A stretch of 18,029 nucleotides of DNA from Flavobacteriales bacterium UBA720 (GTDB lineage: Bacteria; Bacteroidota; Bacteroidia; Flavobacteriales; Weeksellaceae), in assembly GCA_002297505.1 (NCBI GenBank), contig DBLQ01000012.1, positions 14,612 through 32,640 of the forward strand, written 5' to 3'. Of this stretch, positions 13,035 through 18,029 are shown one piece after another. Positions within the stretch are counted from its first letter, which is position 1. Every line of letters begins with the position of its first letter. Both the position numbers and the translations under genes were made by a program. Under the pieces are notes generated by a model, which saw nothing but the letters and a program-made list of their open reading frames with translations, was not told the DNA's origin and searched no databases.

Positions 13035-14495
13035 ATGTCTATTCATAACAAAATTGTAGAGACAGCCATCACTTTCGATGACGTGCTTCTAGTCCCTTCT
13101 TATTCAGAAGTTTTACCTAATCAGGTTTCCCTAAAATCAAGACTTACAGACAAAATTTCGCTTAATGTTCCGATTGTTTCCGCAGCGATGGATACAGTTA
13201 CGGAAGCAGATTTAGCGATTGCATTAGCAAGAGTTGGCGGTCTTGGATTCATTCATAAAAATATGACAATTGCAGAGCAGGCAGCGCAGGTCAACAGCGT
13301 AAAACGTTCCGAAAACGGAATGATTGCCGACCCGGTGACTTTGTCCAAAGATCATACTTTGGCAGAAGCTAAAGCCTTGATGGCCAATTACAAAATCTCC
13401 GGACTTCCCGTAGTTGATAAAAATAATTACCTCATCGGAATCATTACGAACCGTGATGTGAAATATCAGGAAAACCTGGACATCAAAGTTGAGGAAATAA
13501 TGACTAAAGACAACCTCATCACTTCTGATAAAACTACCAATCTGGAAAAAGCGAAAGAAATTTTGCTTAAAAACAGAATCGAAAAACTGCCGATTGTTGA
13601 CAAGAAGAACAAATTGGTTGGATTAATTACGATTAAAGATATTGACAATCAATTAGAATATCCAAATGCCAACAAAGACCAAAATGGAAGACTGATCGTT
13701 GGCGCTGGCGTTGGTGTTGGTGAAGACACGATTGAAAGAATCACGGCATTGGTAAAAGCAGGCGTAGACATCGTTGCGATCGATTCTGCTCACGGCCATT
13801 CGAAGGGTGTTTTGGATAAGATTGCTGAAATCAGAAAAACATTCCCCGATTTGGATATCGTTGGTGGAAATATCGTAACAGCAGATGCAGCCAAAGATTT
13901 GATAAAAGCCGGAGCGAATGTCTTGAAAGTTGGTGTTGGACCAGGTTCAATCTGTACAACCAGAGTTGTTGCGGGAGTTGGTGTTCCTCAGCTTTCCGCA
14001 ATTTACAACGTTTACGAATTTGCTAAAAAGAAAAATGTCGCGGTCATCGCTGATGGTGGAATTAAATTGTCTGGAGACATTGTTAAAGCCATCGCAAGTG
14101 GCGCCGGCGCAGTAATGTTGGGGTCGCTCCTTGCAGGAACTGACGAAGCCCCGGGAGAAGAAATTATTTTCCAGGGAAGAAAATTCAAATCTTACCAGGG
14201 AATGGGTTCTCTTTCTGCAATGAAACGTGGCGGAAAAGAGCGTTATTTCCAAAGTGAAGCCAAGAAATTTGTCCCAGAAGGCATTGAAGGAAGAGTTCCA
14301 CACAAAGGAAAATTGGAAGATGTGATTTTCCAATTGACTGGAGGTCTTCGTGCCGGAATGGGCTATTGCGGCGCCAAAGATATAGAAGCGTTACAAAAAG
14401 ATTCGAAACTGGTGATGATTACGGGAAGCGGTTTGAAAGAATCTCATCCACACGATGTGATTATTACACAGGAAGCCCCGAATTATTCGTTGTAA
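13035..14495 (+). CDS. guaB: Inosine-5'-monophosphate dehydrogenase
   Basis: This enzyme oxidises IMP to XMP with NAD+, the rate-limiting step of guanine nucleotide synthesis in the cytoplasm. At 486 residues it has standard length. The N-terminal part of the (beta/alpha)8 barrel (TFDDVLLVP near 13-21) is interrupted by two CBS domains at about 95-205 (SGLPVVD and EKLPIVD). The barrel then resumes with AIDSAHGHS near 248-256 and the catalytic loop GPGSICTTR with Cys307. GGLRAGMGYCGA near the C terminus is the usual phosphate and flap region. It has its own promoter and runs into the convergent KTSC gene with 1 nt between the stops. Confidence 0.97.
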   Translation: MSIHNKIVETAITFDDVLLVPSYSEVLPNQVSLKSRLTDKISLNVPIVSAAMDTVTEADLAIALARVGGLGFIHKNMTIAEQAAQVNSVKRSENGMIADPVTLSKDHTLAEAKALMANYKISGLPVVDKNNYLIGIITNRDVKYQENLDIKVEEIMTKDNLITSDKTTNLEKAKEILLKNRIEKLPIVDKKNKLVGLITIKDIDNQLEYPNANKDQNGRLIVGAGVGVGEDTIERITALVKAGVDIVAIDSAHGHSKGVLDKIAEIRKTFPDLDIVGGNIVTADAAKDLIKAGANVLKVGVGPGSICTTRVVAGVGVPQLSAIYNVYEFAKKKNVAVIADGGIKLSGDIVKAIASGAGAVMLGSLLAGTDEAPGEEIIFQGRKFKSYQGMGSLSAMKRGGKERYFQSEAKKFVPEGIEGRVPHKGKLEDVIFQLTGGLRAGMGYCGAKDIEALQKDSKLVMITGSGLKESHPHDVIITQEAPNYSL

Positions 14496-14496
14496 T

Positions 14497-14697
14497 TTAA
14501 TCGCTGATCTTCCTGAATTTAAATTTTGGCTTAATCACTTTATTCAGAAAAATTCCTTTTGAGAAAGCCGATCTGAATTCATCAAAAATGTTCTGAGACA
14601 CATTCAGATAATCATAGACAGCTCCGGATTGGTACACGATCCGGAGTATTTTTTTATCTTCGAGGTAACTGTATCTATTGATTACTGATGAGGGCAT
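14497..14697 (-). CDS. KTSC-domain protein
   Basis: This small 66-residue protein covers a KTSC domain, a module named from its presence at the C terminus of some lysyl-tRNA synthetases, with unknown role when alone. The pattern fits: SSVINRYSYLEDKKILRIVY, then GAVYDYLNVSQNIFDEF, then SKGIFLNKVIKPKF, with the expected hydrophobic strand, Y-x-Y and Phe positions. The ATG at 14697 starts exactly at the domain. The open frame continues upstream to 14991, but that part overlaps the signal peptide gene on the other strand and is not conserved-looking. The gene is convergent with guaB and contains a hairpin that may end the guaB transcript. Confidence 0.75.
   Translation of the reverse strand: MPSSVINRYSYLEDKKILRIVYQSGAVYDYLNVSQNIFDEFRSAFSKGIFLNKVIKPKFKFRKISD
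14622..14658 (+). terminator. Probable guaB terminator inside the antisense KTSC gene
   Basis: CTCCGGAT (14622-14629) and ATCCGGAG (14639-14646) form a perfect GC-rich 8-bp stem with a 9-nt loop, followed on the plus strand by TATTTTTTTATC. No better hairpin lies between the guaB stop and this site, so guaB mRNA probably ends about 150 nt into the opposing gene. Confidence 0.6.
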
Positions 14698-14750
14698 AAT
14701 CTTCCGAGGACAAAAAACATTCCGATAGCAATTAAAAGACCTAAGTCTGG

Positions 14751-14764
14751 ATTCAAATTTGAAT
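14751..14764. promoter_or_regulatory. 14-bp perfect palindrome in the divergent KTSC/exported-protein spacer
   Basis: ATTCAAATTTGAAT is its own reverse complement. It lies in the 91-nt spacer between two divergent starts and 9 nt before a TAATTTTG -7 box, a place where a regulator could act on one or both genes. AT-rich palindromes arise by chance fairly often, so this is only a candidate. Confidence 0.3.
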
Positions 14765-14773
14765 GCAATTTCA

Positions 14774-14781
14774 TAATTTTG
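14774..14781 (+). promoter_or_regulatory. -7 box of the small exported protein gene
   Basis: TAATTTTG matches TAnnTTTG exactly and is the same octamer as before guaB. Transcription would start near 14788, almost on the first ATG (14789), which favours the second ATG (14798) as the translation start. No clear -33 box is visible. Confidence 0.4.
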
Positions 14782-14797
14782 CAATATTATGCAGTCT

Positions 14798-15151
14798 ATG
14801 AAGAAGGTCACATTCTTACCACTCCTTTTCCTTGCCGTATTTGCTCTCGGAACCATGTCGTTTCGGGCCGAGCGAAAGGTCATAGCAGTTGTATTCAACA
14901 AAGAGATGACGAAACAGGACCTTGTTAGTCTGCAACAAAACCTGAGAGAAAAAAATATCATCCTGGTCTTTAACAAAATGACGTTCACCAAAAACAGACT
15001 GACCTACATTGACTTCAGCATCGATTTTGGGGATGGCTTTTCCGGTACTTCGAAATCGACAATCACCCGTAAAACCGAGGTCGGCTTCATCCGTGATTAT
15101 AATGATGATGCCGAACAGCCTTTTGTTGTAGGTAACTTAAAACAAAAATAG
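14798..15151 (+). CDS. Small exported protein of unknown function
   Basis: The protein is 117 residues from the ATG at 14798 (120 from the ATG at 14789). It begins MKKVTFLPLLFLAVFALGTMS, a signal peptide or single membrane anchor. The mature part reads KVIAVVFNKEMTKQDLVSLQQNLREKNIILVFNKM, a pattern of strand, helix and strand. A second stretch of strands (LTYIDFSIDFGDGFSGTS) follows. I do not recognise a named family; similar pieces occur beside peptidase domains in Bacteroidota, but I cannot confirm that here. The second ATG is preferred because of the promoter position and the classical MKK start. It ends in a strong terminator shared with the convergent DUF4407 gene. Confidence 0.7.
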   Translation: MKKVTFLPLLFLAVFALGTMSFRAERKVIAVVFNKEMTKQDLVSLQQNLREKNIILVFNKMTFTKNRLTYIDFSIDFGDGFSGTSKSTITRKTEVGFIRDYNDDAEQPFVVGNLKQK

Positions 15152-15178
15152 CTTCCAGATTCGGAAGCTATTCTTTTT
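15147..15178. terminator. Bidirectional terminator between the exported-protein and DUF4407 genes
   Basis: AATAGCTTCC (15147-15156) and GGAAGCTATT (15163-15172) form a perfect 10-bp stem with a 6-nt loop. The plus strand continues with CTTTTTAT and the minus strand with a T-rich tract (TTTTGTTTT), so it can stop both convergent genes. The stem includes the TAG stop of the plus-strand gene, and the T tract reaches the stop of the minus-strand gene. Confidence 0.85.
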
Positions 15179-16262
15179 ATGTATTATCCTGGTTTCGTTT
15201 TCTTTCTTTCTTGATTCTGAGGTCATCTTCAAAATCATCCATCCTGTAGTCTGTCAATGAATTTCCTTTCCTGATTTTTTCCTTTGAATAAAGCCTGAAT
15301 TCATTCTCCGTTTTCTCCAGAAGATAATCGTAAGGGCCAACCGAAGAAATGAGTTTAATGAGAACCGGCGAAATTTCCAGAACGATAAACAAGCCCATGA
15401 TAAAGCTGGCTGCAAGAGCAATGATTGCCGAATTTTTCCCCAGCTCATCCAGAGCCTGCAACCTTGCTGCAAAACCATTGAACTTATCCTCTATGCCTTC
15501 CGTCGATTTTCTCTCGGTTTCGAGATTAGAATAGACTTTAGAAATTTCGGTGTCCAGATATTGAAGTCTCGGCTGCATTTGTTTCTGATAATTTTCCAGG
15601 TCAGCCCGTTTCTGTTCCTTCAGTTCAGCCTTTCTTTTGGCATTGGTTCCGTAACCCACTTTTCCGCTGGTAAGGCCGGACTGTTTGCCGAGAATTTCCT
15701 TTTCCAATTCAACCGAAGCAGAATCGTAAGCCATTTGATAATTTTTGATCTGATTCTGGATCTGCTTCTTTTCCAAATCAAAAGGACCAGATTGCTGCAG
15801 GATCCTGCCGCTCATTTCTGCCTGCAATTGTTTTTTATTCCTTTGAATGATCGTATTCAATTGTTTGTTAACTTCCTTTTCAAAAATTTTAAGTTCCAAA
15901 GGTTTTGAAATAATGATTCCGAGAAAAGTTGCTAAAATCAAACGAGGAATCGTCATCAGAATCTGGTTCCACCAAGTTCCGGTTTTTTTGATCGAAGAAA
16001 CAATATACCGGTCCAGATTGAAAATCATCAAACCCCAAAGGATGCCAAATCCCACGGAAGCCCAGATGTTATCAAAGACTGTAAACATGGCATAACCGGC
16101 GGAAAGCGTCGCAAAGATTGCGGTGAACAGAACGATTCCTCCGATGCCGGAAAACTTGTTCCACTCCGAAGGCGATTTTCTCAGCAGATGAATGTTCGCG
16201 CCGGAACAAATCATCAGAAAATGCTGAAACCAATTCATTTTATGTGCGTTAGTATTTTTCAT
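15177..16262 (-). CDS. DUF4407-domain membrane protein
   Basis: A 361-residue integral membrane protein matching the DUF4407 layout. Three membrane segments lie at about 40-60, 64-82 and 101-120, with LMIFNLDRYIVSS after the second and WWNQILMTIPRLILA before the third as family landmarks. A long charged coiled-coil region (about 128-255) projects from the membrane. A fourth segment follows at about 278-303, then a basic tail. Function is unknown; the shape suggests a membrane-anchored scaffold or sensor. The open frame reaches a TTG at 16280, but the ATG at 16262 is preferred, and another ATG at 16238 begins the conserved part (MNWFQHF). The gene appears monocistronic, being bounded by a terminator on each side. 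Confidence 0.85.
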   Translation of the reverse strand: MKNTNAHKMNWFQHFLMICSGANIHLLRKSPSEWNKFSGIGGIVLFTAIFATLSAGYAMFTVFDNIWASVGFGILWGLMIFNLDRYIVSSIKKTGTWWNQILMTIPRLILATFLGIIISKPLELKIFEKEVNKQLNTIIQRNKKQLQAEMSGRILQQSGPFDLEKKQIQNQIKNYQMAYDSASVELEKEILGKQSGLTSGKVGYGTNAKRKAELKEQKRADLENYQKQMQPRLQYLDTEISKVYSNLETERKSTEGIEDKFNGFAARLQALDELGKNSAIIALAASFIMGLFIVLEISPVLIKLISSVGPYDYLLEKTENEFRLYSKEKIRKGNSLTDYRMDDFEDDLRIKKERKRNQDNT

Positions 16263-16346
16263 TTTTAAGTGATATACCAATATTTGTCATCATAAACGAT
16301 AATTTGTTACAAATAGTATTAGGTTTTACCTATTAACGAAATATAA

Positions 16347-16380
16347 AAAATGCACCAACTTTTTTGCGTCGGTGCATTTT
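16347..16380 (-). terminator. Terminator of the YihY/BrkB gene
   Basis: Arms AAAATGCACC (16347-16356) and GGTGCATTTT (16371-16380) enclose a 14-nt loop. On the minus strand the stem is followed by TTTTTTATAT. It lies 13 nt after the stop of the YihY-family gene and separates it from the DUF4407 gene. Confidence 0.8.
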
Positions 16381-16392
16381 CTTTTTAAAAAT

Positions 16393-17322
16393 CTATATTG
16401 TTGGCGTTTTTTCCTCGCTCTGAGAATCTCTGTACAGTTTTTCCTCACTCCATCTGGCGTGTTTGGATGGAATAATATTGTGTCCCATGCGACGGGCGTA
16501 TACTTTAGTAAACTCAGCGCCAAAAAATACCAGTTGACAGGAATAATTGATCCACATCATCAGCAGAATTACCGTTCCGGCAGCTCCGAATATTGACGTA
16601 GGTTTCGAAAAATCGAAATAAAAACTGATGAGCATCTTCCCGATATTGAAAAGTATCGCCGTCACCAGCGCGCCAATCCACACAGATTTCCATTTGATCT
16701 CCACATCAGGCAGCACCTTGAACATGAATGCAAAAAGAACTGTCACAATAGCCAGCCCCAATAGAAAATTGGTAACCTGAATGATGACATAGGTCTCGAG
16801 TCCAAAATACCTTGTAATGAAATTATTGGCCAGACCAATCAGGGAAGAAAGAAGCATGCTCACAAGCAGCAGAAAGGCGATGATCAGAATCATTCCCAGG
16901 GAATTGGCACGATCCAACAAAAATTTCTGCCAAGCTTTTTTCGGCGCCGACTCTACATCCCAAAGATTGTTGAGAGAGGTCTGCATCTGGAAAAAAAGAC
17001 TTGTGGCACCAAAAATCAAGGTGGCCACACCCAGCGCCTTCATCCAGAAATTCTCTTTATCTACCATCGCGCTGGTAATGATGTCCTGAATACTTTTTGC
17101 GCCATCATAGCCCATGATACCCTGCAACTGCCGCCGGACTTCACCATTCACCGCTTCCTCACCAAAAAAGTGACTGGCTGTCCAGATGATGATGATCAGA
17201 AGTCCGGGCAATGAGAAAATAGCATTGTAAGCCATACTTGCACTGTCCTTGGCTGCGGAGGAGGACATCCATTCACTAAAAGTTTCCTTAAGCGTCGGCC
17301 AGAGTTGGTTGAGTTTCTTCAT
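16393..17322 (-). CDS. YihY/BrkB-family inner-membrane protein
   Basis: A 309-residue protein with six predicted membrane segments at about 32-53, 93-112, 141-165, 178-202, 213-234 and 246-272, the usual YihY/virulence factor BrkB arrangement. Landmarks include SMAYNAIFSLPGLLII, the SLFFQMQTSLNNLWDV stretch after the second segment, KVLPDVEIKWKSVWIGAL and the final MMWINYSCQLVFFGAEFTKVYA. The family was once called ribonuclease BN by mistake; it is now thought of as a membrane transporter-like or envelope protein of unsettled function. It starts 40 nt after the carbonic anhydrase gene on the same strand, so they are probably cotranscribed, and it ends at a clear terminator. Confidence 0.92.
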   Translation of the reverse strand: MKKLNQLWPTLKETFSEWMSSSAAKDSASMAYNAIFSLPGLLIIIIWTASHFFGEEAVNGEVRRQLQGIMGYDGAKSIQDIITSAMVDKENFWMKALGVATLIFGATSLFFQMQTSLNNLWDVESAPKKAWQKFLLDRANSLGMILIIAFLLLVSMLLSSLIGLANNFITRYFGLETYVIIQVTNFLLGLAIVTVLFAFMFKVLPDVEIKWKSVWIGALVTAILFNIGKMLISFYFDFSKPTSIFGAAGTVILLMMWINYSCQLVFFGAEFTKVYARRMGHNIIPSKHARWSEEKLYRDSQSEEKTPTI

Positions 17323-17362
17323 TCAGATATTTTCCCTTGCCAACTCCAATCTTTGTACCAAG

Positions 17363-17881
17363 TCAGTCCTGCTGATACCAGCTCGAATACTTCACGTAAT
17401 TATTGGCAATCCTCTCAATCTCGCCCGTAATCAAGTTCTGAGAAATATCTTTAACTTTTTTCGCAGGTACGCCCGCCCATATTTCACCTTCTTTGATCAC
17501 CGTCTTGGCCGTAACCACGGCACCTGCCGCCACAATCGAATTGCTCTCCACAATGCAGTCATCCATCACAATGGCGCCCATTCCTATCAGGACATTATCT
17601 TTTATCGTACAGCCGTGGACTATCGCATTGTGACCAATTGAAACATTATTTCCAATCGTGGTCGGACTTTTCTGATAAGTGCAATGGATCATTGCATTGT
17701 CTTGGACATTCACTTTATCACCCATTTTGATGTAATGCACATCACCTCTCAAAACCGCATTGTACCAGATACTGCAATCTCTACCCATCGTTACATCGCC
17801 GATGATCACAGCAGTCTCGGCCACAAAAGTATTTTCTCCAAGCTGAGGTGTTTTACCTAAAAGCTCTTTAATAATCGCCAT
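17363..17881 (-). CDS. Gamma-class carbonic anhydrase-like protein
   Basis: A 172-residue left-handed beta-helix protein built of hexapeptide repeats (VIIGDVTMGRDCSIWYNAVL, TIGNNVSIGHNAIV, LIGMGAIVMDD). The three metal-binding histidines of gamma carbonic anhydrases are in place: His66 in MIHCT, and His84 and His89 in GHNAIVHG. The Arg45/Asp47 pair of the active site (VLRGDVHY) is also present. It is the short form (YrdA, PaaY or Cap-type) lacking the acidic loop of the archaeal Cam enzyme, so activity as a carbonic anhydrase is uncertain. Some members (PaaY) are thioesterases tied to phenylacetate use, but the paa genes here are 16 kb away and not adjacent. It is the first gene of a likely pair with the YihY-family gene. 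Confidence 0.9.
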   Translation of the reverse strand: MAIIKELLGKTPQLGENTFVAETAVIIGDVTMGRDCSIWYNAVLRGDVHYIKMGDKVNVQDNAMIHCTYQKSPTTIGNNVSIGHNAIVHGCTIKDNVLIGMGAIVMDDCIVESNSIVAAGAVVTAKTVIKEGEIWAGVPAKKVKDISQNLITGEIERIANNYVKYSSWYQQD

Positions 17882-17953
17882 TTCTTAATGATTAGTTGTT
17901 AACTTATTAATTTATAAATATTTGGGCGCCTTTATCCGTCCTCCGTTCCCGCT

Positions 17954-18009
17954 GTCATTGCGAGGGACGACGCAATCCGAACAAAAATTACTTTGTCCCT
18001 CGCAATGAC
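17954..18009. repeat. Palindromic intergenic repeat at the right edge
   Basis: GTCATTGCGAGGGAC (17954-17968) and GTCCCTCGCAATGAC (17995-18009) are perfect 15-bp inverted arms around a 26-nt loop that contains GACGCAATCC. From memory, TCATTGCGAGG...GCAATC sequences are widespread mobile intergenic repeats in several bacterial groups. It lies upstream of the carbonic anhydrase gene, in a 148-nt stretch that shows no gene within the window. Confidence 0.75.
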
Positions 18010-18029
18010 GAGCTCCACTCAGGCCGGGG

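Noticed and set aside
14698..14991. Longer minus-strand frame extending the KTSC protein
   Set aside because: The added part overlaps the signal-peptide gene on the plus strand and its promoter, while the ATG at 14697 starts the recognised domain.
16326..16523. Minus-strand 65-codon frame overlapping the YihY-family gene end
   Set aside because: It crosses the terminator and overlaps the C-terminal codons of the real gene in another frame.

Overview
The window comes from a member of the Bacteroidota, most likely a flavobacterium of the Chryseobacterium/Weeksellaceae type. This is inferred from AT-rich spacers, the absence of clear Shine-Dalgarno sequences, several promoters fitting the Bacteroidota form TTTG-N19-TAnnTTTG, a type IX secretion (T9SS) C-terminal sorting domain, and a fused alpha-beta 2-oxoacid dehydrogenase E1. 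It reads as ordinary chromosome with one small repeat- and nuclease-rich accessory patch. I saw no rRNA, tRNA, CRISPR array, prophage or classical insertion sequence.

Positions 1-4200 are read leftwards as one probable operon: a fused thiamine-diphosphate E1 dehydrogenase, a TetR-family regulator and the reductase subunit PaaE of phenylacetyl-CoA epoxidase. The other paa genes probably lie beyond the left edge. The promoter before the E1 gene matches the Bacteroidota consensus exactly, and its -33 box lies at the centre of an 18-bp palindrome, so the TetR protein may repress its own operon. A small T9SS-sorted secreted protein is transcribed divergently from this region.

Positions 4900-8000 run rightwards: a beta-helix lipoprotein, a MazG-type pyrophosphohydrolase and AroA (EPSP synthase) of the shikimate pathway. 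Positions 8050-10675 hold a tight set: two tandem Uma2-family nuclease-like genes whose first 42 codons have been homogenised, a secreted protein of unknown function and a short-chain dehydrogenase.

Positions 10676-11260 are the accessory patch. A single-domain GIY-YIG nuclease gene lies between copies of a roughly 25-bp repeat in alternating orientation. One copy ends just before its start codon and another encodes its last ten residues. This looks like a nuclease linked to its own repeat family, by analogy with REP/RAYT systems, and is the best candidate here for something poorly described. It abuts an Omp85/TamA-like outer-membrane protein gene that lacks an ATG start.

Positions 13000-17900 are housekeeping: guaB (IMP dehydrogenase), a convergent KTSC-domain gene, a small exported protein, a DUF4407 membrane protein, a YihY/BrkB membrane protein and a gamma-class carbonic anhydrase. 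Terminators are clear here, including a probable guaB terminator inside the antisense KTSC gene. Both window edges carry palindromic intergenic repeats. No gene-free stretch exceeds 300 bases.
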